A stretch of 64,000 nucleotides of DNA from BOG-908 sp963795825 (GTDB lineage: Bacteria; Pseudomonadota; Alphaproteobacteria; Acetobacterales; Acetobacteraceae): contig CAWCIW010000005.1 in assembly GCA_963795825.1 (NCBI GenBank), positions 620,001-684,000 on the forward strand, read 5' to 3'. Positions 1 through 8,428 of the stretch are shown here, one piece after another (the first letter of the stretch is position 1; each line of letters starts with the position of its first letter). The notes beneath the pieces are model-generated. The model saw only the letters and a list, made by a program, of their open reading frames with translations, was not told where the DNA came from and did not search any database. Made by a program: the position numbers and the translations under genes.

Positions 1-1
1 C

Positions 2-409
2 GCCCAGGTCGCGATCGACGCCCACCCCGGAACCCTGTTCGAGCCGAAACGCCACGGCTTCGTGCTGCACTACCGCGCCCGCCCCGACGCCGGCCCGCCG
101 CTGCTCATCCTCCTGCGCGCCCTCCTCGCAGAACAGCCCGGCTACGAGCTGATGGCCGCCAAGATGGCCTGGGAAATCCGCCCCGCGGGCGTGAGCAAGG
201 CCACCGCCGTGCACGCGATCATGCGCCACCCGCCCTTTGCCGGCCGCATCCCGATCTATATCGGCGACGACGTCACCGACGAGGACGGCATCCAGGCCGC
301 CATTGCCCTGGGCGGCCTCGGCCTGCGCGTTCCCGAAACTTTCGATACGCCGGCTCACGTTCGGGCCTGGCTCGCCGGACAGGCCGGTCAGCAGCAAGAA
401 AGCAAGTAG
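2..409 (+). CDS. otsB: Trehalose-6-phosphate phosphatase, C-terminal part
   Basis: The gene is cut by the left edge of the window; an open frame runs from base 2 to a TAG at 407-409. The visible part holds the HAD-superfamily signature GDDVTDEDG (bases 263-289), which supplies Mg2+-binding acidic residues, preceded by EPKRHGFVLHYR, typical of OtsB. The enzyme removes phosphate from trehalose-6-phosphate in the cytoplasm, the last step of the OtsAB osmoprotectant pathway. otsA would be expected nearby, outside the window. The stop codon lies inside the left edge of the downstream intergenic repeat, so the last two or three residues may be repeat-derived. Confidence 0.9.
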   Translation, partial: AQVAIDAHPGTLFEPKRHGFVLHYRARPDAGPPLLILLRALLAEQPGYELMAAKMAWEIRPAGVSKATAVHAIMRHPPFAGRIPIYIGDDVTDEDGIQAAIALGGLGLRVPETFDTPAHVRAWLAGQAGQQQESK

Positions 410-576
410 TCCTTTTTCGAGAAAAAGGACCAAAAAGCTTTTGCTATGACGCCTGCCCAGAAATCGTGGCAGTATTCGCAGGCGCATCGACGTGCAGAAA
501 AGAAGTAGGCCTGAATGCAGCCGTCGGAGCAAAAGCTTTTTGGTCCTTTTTCTCGAAAAAGGACGACTTGCTTACT
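398..576. repeat. Dispersed hairpin element, copy 1 (two arms)
   Basis: This copy serves as the reference description. The left arm is a hairpin GTCC-TTTTTC / GAGAAAAA-GGAC, followed by the box CAAAAAGCTTTTGCT. The right arm is the inverted counterpart: AGCAAAAGCTTTTTG, then GTCC-TTTTTCTCGAAAAA-GGAC. Outer edges read AAGCAAG and GACTTGCTT. The core between them is about 75 bases and carries GCCTGC near its left side. The element lies between the convergent ends of otsB and fpr. No transposase-like frame is present. Confidence 0.9.
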
Positions 577-578
577 GC

Positions 579-1352
579 CTACTTCTCCACGAAGGCCTTC
601 TCGATCACGAACTCGCCCTGACGCGTATTCGTCCCCTCAACCCACCCGCCAGCCTCGAACCACGCGCCGAAATCCGTCAACAACCCAGGGCTGCCGCACA
701 GCATCACCCGGTCCTGCGCCCGGTCCACCGGCGCCAACCCCAGCTCCGCCGGCAGCTTGCCACTGAAGATAAGGTCCGTCGGCCGCCCCTGGTTGCGGAA
801 CGCCTCGCGCGTCACCGTCGGGTAATACAGCAGCTTCTCCGCGATCACCTCGCCCAGCAGCTCGTGATCCCGCAACTCGTGGACGATCTCGCGCTCATAG
901 GCGAGCTCCGCGACCGTGCGCACGCCGTGCACCAGGATCACCCGCTCGAACGGCTCGTAGGTATCCGGGTCCTTGATCAGGCTCATGAACGGCGCCAGCC
1001 CCGTCCCTGTTCCCACCAGATACAGGTTGCGCCCCGGCAGCAGGCTCTCGGCCAGCAGCGTGCCCACCGGCTTGCGCCCGATCAGCACGCTGTCGCCCGG
1101 CGCGATATGCTGCAGGCGCGAGGTCAGCGGCCCGTCCGGCACCTTTATGCTGAGGAACTGCAGCTGCTCCTCCCAGCTCGCACTCACCATGCTGTAGGCC
1201 CGCAGCAGCGGCCGTCCGTCCACCAGCAGCCCGATCATCGAGAACTGCCCGCTCTTGAAGCGGAAGGTGGGATCGCGGGTGCAGGTGAAGCTGAAAAGCG
1301 TGTCGGTCCAGTGATGGACGGTCAGGACTTTCTCGTCGAAAAAGGCGCTCAT
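579..1352 (-). CDS. fpr: Ferredoxin/flavodoxin-NADP+ reductase
   Basis: A 257-residue protein of the bacterial FPR class, which passes electrons between NADPH and ferredoxin or flavodoxin. The N-terminal FAD domain contains RAYSMVSA (the RxYS FAD motif). The NADP domain contains the GTGTGLAPF loop, CGSPGLL follows, and the chain ends in FVIEKAFVEK, the tail typical of the 250-260-residue FPRs. I chose the ATG at 1352 because the frame continues upstream only through an intergenic repeat with no homology to the family. Length matches the family. The gene is transcribed divergently from the M61 protease, with a repeat element between them, and ends against another repeat. Confidence 0.93.
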   Translation of the reverse strand: MSAFFDEKVLTVHHWTDTLFSFTCTRDPTFRFKSGQFSMIGLLVDGRPLLRAYSMVSASWEEQLQFLSIKVPDGPLTSRLQHIAPGDSVLIGRKPVGTLLAESLLPGRNLYLVGTGTGLAPFMSLIKDPDTYEPFERVILVHGVRTVAELAYEREIVHELRDHELLGEVIAEKLLYYPTVTREAFRNQGRPTDLIFSGKLPAELGLAPVDRAQDRVMLCGSPGLLTDFGAWFEAGGWVEGTNTRQGEFVIEKAFVEK

Positions 1353-1390
1353 GACGGGGTTTTTGCGCAGTGCGGGAGGGAGCGCAAGGC

Positions 1391-1573
1391 GAGGCAAGGC
1401 AAGCAGTCCTTTTTTGAAAAAAAGGACCAAAAAACTTTTGCTCCCCCGCCTGCCCGCGCGCCCGCGCCCTTCCTGCCAGACCTCGTGCTGCAGAAATAAC
1501 GCGATCGCCAATGCCACCGGGGAGCAAAAGTTTTTTGCTTCTTTTTTGCAAAAAAGAAGGCCTTCCTTCCTCC
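1391..1573. repeat. Dispersed hairpin element, copy 2 (two arms)
   Basis: The left arm has a GTCC/GGAC stem base with loop TTGAAA; the right arm has a CTTC/GAAG stem base with loop TTGCAA. Both have the A-type box (AAAAAACTTTT). The core is about 95 bases with GCCTGCC near the left arm. It lies in the divergent gap between fpr and the M61 protease gene and ends one base before the protease ATG. Confidence 0.9.
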
Positions 1574-1574
1574 C

Positions 1575-3485
1575 ATGATCCGCAAACTCCCGCTCCTCCT
1601 CCTGGCCCTGACCACCCCCGCACTGGCCGCCAACCCCACGCCAGTCCCCCTCCCGCCCCCTCTGCCCACCCCAGCCGACAAACCCTTCCCCGGCCAGATC
1701 GAGCTCCAGGTCGACGCCACCAACACCGCCCAGCACATCGTCCAGGTCGCCGAGACGATCCCCGTCCCGCCAGACGGCCAGCTCACCTTGCTGTTCCCCA
1801 GATGGCTGCCCGGCAACCACGGCCCCACCGGCCCCCTGGCCTCCCTCGCCGGCCTTATCCTCACCGCAGACGGCCACCCGGTACCCTGGCAGCGCGACCC
1901 CGTGGACATGGGCGCGTTCCACCTCGCCCTGCCAGCCGGCGCCCGCGCCATACAGGCCCGCTTCCAGTTCCTCTCCCCGCTGGACGAAAAGGATGCCCGC
2001 GTGGTGATGACGCCGAACATGGTCGAGGTGGAGTGGCGCCCCGAGCTGCTGTTCCCCGCCGGCACCTACCAGCGCGACATCACCGTCCACGCCACGGTCC
2101 GCCTGCCCGACGGCTTCCAATACGCCACCGCGCTGGCCACCGAGAGCCAGGCCGGCGGCACCATCGCCTTCAAGCCGGTCCCGCTGGAAACCCTGCTCGA
2201 CTTACCCGTGCTCGCCGGCCGCTACTTCAGCCGTATCGACCTCGACCCCGGCGCCGCCGTGCCGGTCCACATGGACGTGGTCGCCGACCGCGCGCAGGAC
2301 CTGGCCGTCAAACCGGCCGACCTGCAGGCGCACCGCAACCTGGTCCAACAGGCCTACCGCGCGTTCGGCGGCCATCATTACGACCACTACGATTTCCTGT
2401 TCTCGGTCAGCGCCGAAATGGGCCGCATCGGCCTCGAACACCAACGCAGCTGCGAAGTCGGCGCCGGCCAGGACTACTTCACCGCACCGGACAAATCCGC
2501 CCCCGGCCGCGATCTCCTGCCGCACGAATTCACCCACTCCTGGAACGGCAAATACCGCCGCCCCGCCGATCTCTGGTCGCCGGACGACCACACGATCCCC
2601 GAACGCACCGACCTGATCTGGGTCTACGAAGGCCTCACCACCTACTACGGCAAAGTCCTCGCCGGCCGCTCCGGCATACTCGACGCCACCCAGGTGCGCG
2701 ACCAGCTCGCTTTGGACGCCGCCGAGGAAGACGCCGCCACGCCCGGACGCGCCTGGCGCAGCCTGCAGGACACCACGAACGACCCGATCCTCTCCTGGCA
2801 CAAACCCTCCGCCTGGCGGAGCTGGTCGCGCTTCGGCGACTACTACCCCGAAGGCGCCCTAGTCTGGCTGGATGCCGACACCCTGATCCGCGAGAAATCC
2901 GCCGGCCGCAAATCGCTGGACGATTTCGCCCGCCTGTTCCTCGGCGTCGATCCCGGCGACTGGACCATCCACACCTACACCTTCGCCGATGTGGTAACCG
3001 CCCTGAACCAGGTGCAGCCCTACGACTGGGCCGGCTTCCTGCGCGCCCGCCTCGACAGCCACGGCCCCGGCGCCCCGCTCGACGGCCTCGCCCGCGGCGG
3101 CTGGAAACTCACCTACACCGACACGCCGTCCGCAATGCAGAAAGCCGCCGAATCAGCGCGGCACAGCACCGATCTCACCTACTCCGCCGGCCTCACACTC
3201 TCCGCCGACGGCACGGTCCGGTCCGTCCTCTGGGGCAGCCCCGCTTTCACCGCCGGCCTGGCGCCCGGCAACAAGATCGCCGCCGTCAACGACCTCGCAC
3301 TCGACGGCACGCAAACCCTGACCGACGCAATCGCCGCCAAGGGCGCGCTCGACCTGCTCGTGCTGGACGGCGCGCGCTACCGCACCTTGCACGTCGATTA
3401 CCATGGCGGGCTGCGCTACCCGCATCTGGTGCGTATCGCCGATACGCCGGACCGGCTGGGGGATCTGCTTGCTGCTGTTAAGTGA
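1575..3485 (+). CDS. M61 family metallopeptidase with PDZ domain
   Basis: A 636-residue exported protein. An N-terminal signal peptide ends near ALAANPT. The zinc-protease motif HEFTH is at residues 317-321 (bases 2523-2537), and the downstream VYEGLTTYY supplies the third zinc ligand, Glu352. The C-terminal roughly 100 residues (from about GLTLSADGTVRSV) look like a PDZ domain. This is the layout of M61 glycyl-aminopeptidase-like proteins, which act in the periplasm. The ATG at 1575 immediately follows the right end of a repeat element, so no conventional Shine-Dalgarno sequence is visible. Physiological substrate is unknown. Confidence 0.9.
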   Translation: MIRKLPLLLLALTTPALAANPTPVPLPPPLPTPADKPFPGQIELQVDATNTAQHIVQVAETIPVPPDGQLTLLFPRWLPGNHGPTGPLASLAGLILTADGHPVPWQRDPVDMGAFHLALPAGARAIQARFQFLSPLDEKDARVVMTPNMVEVEWRPELLFPAGTYQRDITVHATVRLPDGFQYATALATESQAGGTIAFKPVPLETLLDLPVLAGRYFSRIDLDPGAAVPVHMDVVADRAQDLAVKPADLQAHRNLVQQAYRAFGGHHYDHYDFLFSVSAEMGRIGLEHQRSCEVGAGQDYFTAPDKSAPGRDLLPHEFTHSWNGKYRRPADLWSPDDHTIPERTDLIWVYEGLTTYYGKVLAGRSGILDATQVRDQLALDAAEEDAATPGRAWRSLQDTTNDPILSWHKPSAWRSWSRFGDYYPEGALVWLDADTLIREKSAGRKSLDDFARLFLGVDPGDWTIHTYTFADVVTALNQVQPYDWAGFLRARLDSHGPGAPLDGLARGGWKLTYTDTPSAMQKAAESARHSTDLTYSAGLTLSADGTVRSVLWGSPAFTAGLAPGNKIAAVNDLALDGTQTLTDAIAAKGALDLLVLDGARYRTLHVDYHGGLRYPHLVRIADTPDRLGDLLAAVK

Positions 3486-3504
3486 TCCCGGGCGGCCCAA
3501 GAGA

Positions 3505-3681
3505 AGGAAGCAAGGCCTTCTTTTTCGAGAAAAAGAAGCAAAAAGCTTTTGCTGTGACGCCTGCACGGGGATTTGGCTGTTATTGCAGCCACATCGACTT
3601 GCACTACGAGCCTAAGCTGTGGTGCAGGCGTCGGAGCAAAAGCTTTTTGGTCCTTTTTCTCGAAAAAGGACTGCTTTCTTG
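3505..3681. repeat. Dispersed hairpin element, copy 3 (two arms)
   Basis: The left arm uses a CTTC/GAAG stem base and the right arm GTCC/GGAC; both have the CGAG loop and the G-type box AAAAAGCTTTT. The core includes CTGCACGGGG and GTGCAGGCG. It lies between the convergent ends of the M61 and GT4 genes. A second, isolated right-edge fragment (GGACTGCTTGCC) occurs at about 3717-3728. Confidence 0.9.
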
Positions 3682-3732
3682 CCTATAGCGGCGCGCGCTG
3701 TTTTCTCCGCCAAGAGGGACTGCTTGCCCAGT

Positions 3733-4905
3733 TTACGCCAGGCAATCCATCATCCGCTCCAATATCGCCGCCGCACTCCCCTCCCACCGATACCCCGCAG
3801 CCCACGCCCGGCACGCCCGCCGCAGCCCATCGCCCTCGCGCGCCCGACGCGCCAGCATCGCCAGCACCGCCCGCCGCATGTCCACCGCCGATAACGGGTC
3901 GAAATACGCGCAAACCGCCCCGCCCACCTCGGGAATGCTGCTGCTCCACGAAGCAACCCCCGGCGTCCCCGCCGACAGACTCTCCAGCACCGGCAGCCCG
4001 AACCCCTCGAACAGCGACGGGTACAAAGTAGCCTCCGCCCCCGCCAACAGCCTATACTTGGTGAAATCGTCCACGAACCCGGTGAACAATATCCGCCCCG
4101 CATCGCGCGCCGGCTCCAGAACTCGCGGCAGCGCGTGCTGCTCCTCCAGCCAGCCCATCTTGCCGGCGAACACGAAACGCACGCGGTCCAGCAGCGCCGG
4201 ATCGGCCGCCAGCATGTCGAACACCAGCATCACATTCTTCCGCGGCTCGCGCGTGCCGAGGATCAGTACATACGGTTCCGCCCCCGCCGGCCCCGCCTGG
4301 TTGGCCGCCTCCACTGCGAACCAGTCCGGCCAATCCACCCCGTTCGGCGCCACCAGCGTGCGCGCCGCATCCACGCCCAGATACGCCACCAGATCGTCGC
4401 GCGAGGCCTCCGAGACCGCCACCACCAGATCGTCCGAAGCGATGTCCGCCATCATCGCCTCCATATGGTGCTCCACGTTTCCCTTGATGTGGAAATACGG
4501 CAGCACCAGCGTGGAGAGATCGTGGAACACGCTGCATTCCACCGTGAACGCCCGCCGTATCTGCTTGACGGACGGGAACACCCCGAGCGTCGGTCCCCCG
4601 CAATCCCGTCCATCCTGCAGTATCGGCAGCGTGCCCACCCTTGCCCGCCCGCAAGCCTGTTCGCGCAGCAAAAACAACCCACTCCGCCGGTGCAGCGCAT
4701 CGGCCACCAGCGCCTGGCTGATCACCGCCTCGCCCAAGAAGAAGTCCAGCCGGTCCGCCACCCCAGCCAGCAACGCGCCCGCCAGCCCGGCCGCCACGAT
4801 CGGGATCCCCGTCCACTGGTCCTCCAGCAGCGGCGACACGTCGAAATATACCTGCGCGTCCACGCCGCGCAGCCGCGCAGCCGCCGCCTCGAGCGCGTCG
4901 CTCAT
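3733..4905 (-). CDS. Glycosyltransferase family 4 protein
   Basis: A 390-residue GT-B fold glycosyltransferase. The acceptor half comes first. The donor-binding half contains GTREPRKN and then YPSLFEGFGLPVLES, the GT4 E-x7-E motif that binds the sugar nucleotide. It probably adds a sugar (donor unknown) during surface-polysaccharide assembly, because its neighbours are an unknown island protein and, on the other strand, a Wza-like export lipoprotein. The start overlaps the upstream gene's stop by 4 bases (ATGA at 4902-4905), which indicates translational coupling. Confidence 0.88.
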   Translation of the reverse strand: MSDALEAAAARLRGVDAQVYFDVSPLLEDQWTGIPIVAAGLAGALLAGVADRLDFFLGEAVISQALVADALHRRSGLFLLREQACGRARVGTLPILQDGRDCGGPTLGVFPSVKQIRRAFTVECSVFHDLSTLVLPYFHIKGNVEHHMEAMMADIASDDLVVAVSEASRDDLVAYLGVDAARTLVAPNGVDWPDWFAVEAANQAGPAGAEPYVLILGTREPRKNVMLVFDMLAADPALLDRVRFVFAGKMGWLEEQHALPRVLEPARDAGRILFTGFVDDFTKYRLLAGAEATLYPSLFEGFGLPVLESLSAGTPGVASWSSSIPEVGGAVCAYFDPLSAVDMRRAVLAMLARRAREGDGLRRACRAWAAGYRWEGSAAAILERMMDCLA

Positions 4906-6437
4906 GCCGGCGCCTTGGCACGTCGCGCCGCGAGCCGGCTCGCCGCCGCCGTGCCACCCTGCCCGCCACCGTCGCCTCGCGGCACGCCACCTTTCGCGTC
5001 ACCAGCCCTGGCACCGGCACCCTGCAATACGCCGGCCTGCAACCCGCCCTCCTGCACCGCGCCAGCCTGCCCGACGCCGGCCTGCGATCGTCTCGCCTGC
5101 AATCTGCCGCGCCGCGCCGCGCCCCCCTGCGTCCTGTCATCGGATGCACCGTCACCCTGCACGCCACCACCGTCCGATGCGCCCGCCGCTGCCTCACGCT
5201 CCGGCGCCCGCCTGACCGCGCTTCCCTCACTCCGCCCCGGCAGCGCGGGGTCGGCGGGAAACCGCGCCTGCCGGTCCGCCGTCACCGCCAGCAGATGCGC
5301 CAGGCTGCGCCGCGCCGGCACCCGCGCCTGGAAAATCAGCATGCCGCACCGCGTCTCCGCCTCCACCCGAAGCGCCTCGTCCGCCACCGCGAACGCCTCG
5401 CCCCGGCCAGTCATTTCCGCATTGCCGCCCGCCCCCGCGCCGATCAACACCGAGTTGATCCCGCAGGCTGCCAGCCGCCCCAGCGTCCACCAATGCTCCG
5501 GATCGTTGCCGTCCACCCAGGCGGTGCGCGACAGCCGGCGCAAAGCCGCCACCCCCGCCAGCGAGCGCACCCGCGCCAGGAACAGCCGCGGCAGCAGCGT
5601 GCCCTCCGGCTCGGAGGCCGCGCGCAACTGCGCGATCAGCTCGCGTATGATCCCGGTCTGGCCGATATAGTTGAACGGCAGCAGCACCAGGCGCGGCAGC
5701 CGGTCGCCGACGCGGCACAGCCGGGCGAACCGCGCCAGCAGCTCCGGCACGATGCTGCCCGGATGATCCATGTTCCACGGCACCAGCACGGTCGGCGCGC
5801 CGTCCGGCACGCCCGCCAGGCCGCGCACCAGCCCGGCCGCCCACGCCTCGGACTGGAACCCCTCCAAGCCGATCACCTCGAGCCCGCGCCCGCCGCCCTC
5901 GGCCGACTTCGCCGGCATCGCCCGCACCAGCCCCGCCGGCAGGTTCACGCCCGGCAGCGCGCCCGCCCCCACGGCTGCCGCGCGCACCACATCGCGGCTC
6001 AGCCGGTACACGCGCTGCATCGCCGCCGGCAGCACCAGCCCGCTGGCGAACGGATGGTGGCTCGCGGTCAGCAGCGGCGCCCCGACGCACTCGGCGAGCA
6101 CCGCCGCATTGCGCACGCCTTTCAGCACCCGCGCCGAGCGCACCCCGCCGAACCGCAGGTGCACCATGCCGTCGCCGGCCGGCAGCCCTGCCTGGTCGAG
6201 CGCGGTGGTCAGCCGCCCGGCATCGGCGAACATCTCCGGAAACGGCGTGAACACCAGCCGCGCACCGCCGCCCTGCCGCCCCGCCCGCGCGGCAAACGCC
6301 AGCAGCTGCGACTCGCTGCCGAGCAGCATCTGCGGCAGCGTGTCGCTCCCCACCTTCTGCACCGACGCGCTGTGCCGGCGCAGCGGCCCGGGGCAGCTCA
6401 GCACCACGCAGGGTGCGTCCTGCCAGTCGCCCAGCAT
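4902..6437 (-). CDS. Unknown protein of polysaccharide island, low-complexity C-terminus
   Basis: A 511-residue protein that I do not recognise. Residues 1 to about 400 look globular and soluble, with motifs such as LVPWNMDHPGSIVPELL and LLPFNYIGQTGIIREL. The last roughly 100 residues are low-complexity, rich in Gln, Ala, Gly and Arg, and contain degenerate QAGxx pentamers encoded by a 15-bp tandem repeat. ATG 6437 and GTG 6443 are both possible starts, with GGGAGAGG just upstream. The longer upstream frame is antisense to the next gene, so I reject it. It overlaps the GT4 gene by four bases, so a polysaccharide role is inferred from context only. Confidence 0.7.
   Translation of the reverse strand: MLGDWQDAPCVVLSCPGPLRRHSASVQKVGSDTLPQMLLGSESQLLAFAARAGRQGGGARLVFTPFPEMFADAGRLTTALDQAGLPAGDGMVHLRFGGVRSARVLKGVRNAAVLAECVGAPLLTASHHPFASGLVLPAAMQRVYRLSRDVVRAAAVGAGALPGVNLPAGLVRAMPAKSAEGGGRGLEVIGLEGFQSEAWAAGLVRGLAGVPDGAPTVLVPWNMDHPGSIVPELLARFARLCRVGDRLPRLVLLPFNYIGQTGIIRELIAQLRAASEPEGTLLPRLFLARVRSLAGVAALRRLSRTAWVDGNDPEHWWTLGRLAACGINSVLIGAGAGGNAEMTGRGEAFAVADEALRVEAETRCGMLIFQARVPARRSLAHLLAVTADRQARFPADPALPGRSEGSAVRRAPEREAAAGASDGGGVQGDGASDDRTQGGAARRGRLQARRSQAGVGQAGAVQEGGLQAGVLQGAGARAGDAKGGVPRGDGGGQGGTAAASRLAARRAKAPA
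5021..5110. repeat. 15-bp tandem minisatellite inside coding sequence
   Basis: On the + strand, units beginning CCTGC recur every 15 bases at 5021, 5036, 5051, 5066, 5081 and 5096; irregular CCTGC units continue to about 5160. Because the unit is a multiple of three, changes in copy number keep the reading frame of the unknown island protein on the minus strand, where the units encode Q-[AE]-G-x-x. Confidence 0.75.
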
Positions 6438-6560
6438 CTCCACGTCGCCTCTCCCTCGCCCAGCCGTCCGGTCAGGACAGCCGTAACACAACCCCGGTGT
6501 AAAACCCGTGCGGCAAAACACCTTGCGCACGCCAGCACGACAAACCCGGACAATCCGTCT

Positions 6561-7250
6561 ATGCCGTACCGGCAAACCAGCGGATGCAAACCACTGATCC
6601 AGGGTGAAATCGACAGACTGACGCCCGGCGGCATAATCCAGGGCTGGGTGCGCCACACCCAGTTCGCCGCCGCCTGCCACGTCCAGGTCACCTATGCCGG
6701 CGCCCTGGTCGCGGAAGCCACCGCGCGGCTGTTCCGGCGTGACGTGCTGGCCGCCGGCACCAGCCACGGCCATCACGGCTTCGACGCCCGCCTGCTGCGG
6801 CCGCTGCCCCAGGGGAACCTCATTGTCCTGCTCTGCCTGCCCGAACACGACGCCACCGCGCCGATGCAGGTGGACGTCCCCCCGCTCGACCCGCCGGTCC
6901 GCCAGCGCGTCGAGGACATGCTGCGCCATCCGCCAGGCTGGACCGCGGCCGATGTCGGCGCGCACCCGGAATGCCTCGGCCTGGACAGCAACTTTGCCCA
7001 GCTCGGCCCGGCGCGCTACACGGATGCGGTGTTCCGTTTCGTCTTCAGCCGCTGGCCATCGAAAGCCGAGAGCCGGATGAACGCCGCAAGCCTGGCCGCC
7101 GGCCGCATCACGCCGACGCAGCTCCTGCTGGAGTGCCTGGCCTCGCGCGAACGCGCCGACATGCGCCAGGAACTGCCCGGCCCGTTCGACCCCGCCTTCC
7201 CGTTCCACCTCACGGCACCCTCACCGACCAGCCAGGCCCGCACGACATGA
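6561..7250 (+). CDS. Island protein with DUF4214-like C-terminus
   Basis: A 229-residue protein of unknown function. The N-terminal half is probably beta-rich and starts at ATG 6561. Residues about 150-210 contain YTDAVFRFVFSRWPSKAESR and LLLECLASRERADMR, which resemble the DUF4214 helical module often found in surface and polysaccharide proteins; this is a pattern resemblance only. It begins a three-gene + strand run: its stop overlaps the next start (ATGA at 7247-7250). The divergent neighbours (unknown protein and GT4) suggest a shared role in glycan assembly. Confidence 0.65.
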   Translation: MPYRQTSGCKPLIQGEIDRLTPGGIIQGWVRHTQFAAACHVQVTYAGALVAEATARLFRRDVLAAGTSHGHHGFDARLLRPLPQGNLIVLLCLPEHDATAPMQVDVPPLDPPVRQRVEDMLRHPPGWTAADVGAHPECLGLDSNFAQLGPARYTDAVFRFVFSRWPSKAESRMNAASLAAGRITPTQLLLECLASRERADMRQELPGPFDPAFPFHLTAPSPTSQARTT

Positions 7251-8428
7251 CCGAAACCGAACTGGCCACCAGCCTCGCCAACCGCCTGGTCAACGAGCTG
7301 ATGCTGGTCTCCGTGCTCGTCGCCGGCGACGGCGCGGACGCCCTGGCTGCCGCCCTGTCGGACGCCGGCGCCGCCGCCGACATACTCTCCGGCACCCAGC
7401 CGCCCGAAGGCTACGACCTGGCCCTCCTGCTCGCCCCCGCCGGTGCCGCCACCACCGCGGCGATGCGCGCCACCGTCGAGTCGCTCGCTCGCGCCAGCGA
7501 CCGCCTGCTCCTGGCGCCCACGCCCCTCGGTGCCGAAGGCGATGGCGACGGCCCCGCCCTCCCCGAACTCCCCCAATGGTTCGAGCTGTTCGCCGAGCTC
7601 GGCTACCAGCCCGTCGTGGAGTTCGACGCCCGCTTCATCTCCGCCGGCGCCTTTCTCGTCGACCGCGCCGCCACCGCCGCGGAAGGCGACCTCGCCGCCT
7701 TCACCGACCGCCTGCAGCTCGGCGCCGAAGCCGCCGCCGCCCAGCGCGAGGCGGTGGCCGACGCGGAACGTTCGGTGCGCACCGAACTGGCCACCGCCCG
7801 CGCCGCACTGGCCGCCCGCGAAGCCGAGCTGGCCACCCTGCATGAGGCCGCCCGCCAGCACGAGGCAGACCTGGCCGCGGCCGCCACGCACGCCGCCACG
7901 CTGGCCGAAGCGGCACGCCAGGCCGAAGCCACCCTGCGCGACATCGAAGCCCGCAACGCCGGCTGGGACGGCCTGCGCGGCTGGGTCCGCCTGGATGCCG
8001 CCGCCGCCCACCGCAACACACCGGCCGCCCTCGCGCGTGACCTGCCCGCCCTGAACGCCCTGCGCGCGCCCGACCTGCCGCCCGTCGCCCTGCCGGCCCC
8101 TCCGAAGCGCCGGATCGCCGCCCGCCTGCTCGGCCGCCTGGCCCGCCGCGCCGCGCCGCCCCAACCGCTCCAGCTCCTGGCCGACGCCGCCCTGATACGC
8201 GCCAGCCCACTATTCGACGCCCCCTGGTACATCGCCTCCAGCCCCGCTCTGGCCGAAAGCGCCCTGGACCCGGTGTTCCACTACCTGCTCGTGGGCGGCC
8301 CGCGCGGCGCCGACCCTGGCCCCTGGTTCGACACCGCTTCCTACCTGCAGACCCACCCCGGCTGCACCGGCGTGCCGCTGGTCGAAGCCGTGCGAAACGG
8401 CGAGGTCGACGTTGCCGCGCAGGCCTGA
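7247..8428 (+). CDS. Coiled-coil protein of polysaccharide island
   Basis: A 393-residue protein. A globular N-terminal part is followed by a long Ala/Glu-rich coiled coil (about residues 160-240), then a Pro-rich linker and a C-terminal module with ASPLFDAPWYIAS, FHYLLVGGPRGADPGPWFD and YLQTHPG. This PLFD-x-WY / HYL / PxPxFD pattern is familiar from proteins fused to, or encoded beside, glycosyltransferases in large exopolysaccharide loci. It is coupled to the upstream gene by an ATGA overlap and overlaps the export lipoprotein gene by 17 bases. Function is inferred from context. Confidence 0.7.
   Translation: MTETELATSLANRLVNELMLVSVLVAGDGADALAAALSDAGAAADILSGTQPPEGYDLALLLAPAGAATTAAMRATVESLARASDRLLLAPTPLGAEGDGDGPALPELPQWFELFAELGYQPVVEFDARFISAGAFLVDRAATAAEGDLAAFTDRLQLGAEAAAAQREAVADAERSVRTELATARAALAAREAELATLHEAARQHEADLAAAATHAATLAEAARQAEATLRDIEARNAGWDGLRGWVRLDAAAAHRNTPAALARDLPALNALRAPDLPPVALPAPPKRRIAARLLGRLARRAAPPQPLQLLADAALIRASPLFDAPWYIASSPALAESALDPVFHYLLVGGPRGADPGPWFDTASYLQTHPGCTGVPLVEAVRNGEVDVAAQA

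Noticed and set aside
579..2120. Long upstream extension of the ferredoxin reductase frame
   Set aside because: The extension is antisense to the M61 gene and crosses a repeat; homology begins at MSAFFDEK.
1511..3481. A 656-codon open frame overlapping the M61 protease gene in another frame
   Set aside because: It is Arg/Pro-rich, starts inside a repeat and has no recognisable motif; high GC makes long shadow frames common, while the M61 frame has a signal peptide and HEFTH.
4052..5230. Large Arg/Gly-rich minus-strand frame over the GT4 gene
   Set aside because: It is a shadow frame without motifs; the GT4 frame has the donor-binding signature.
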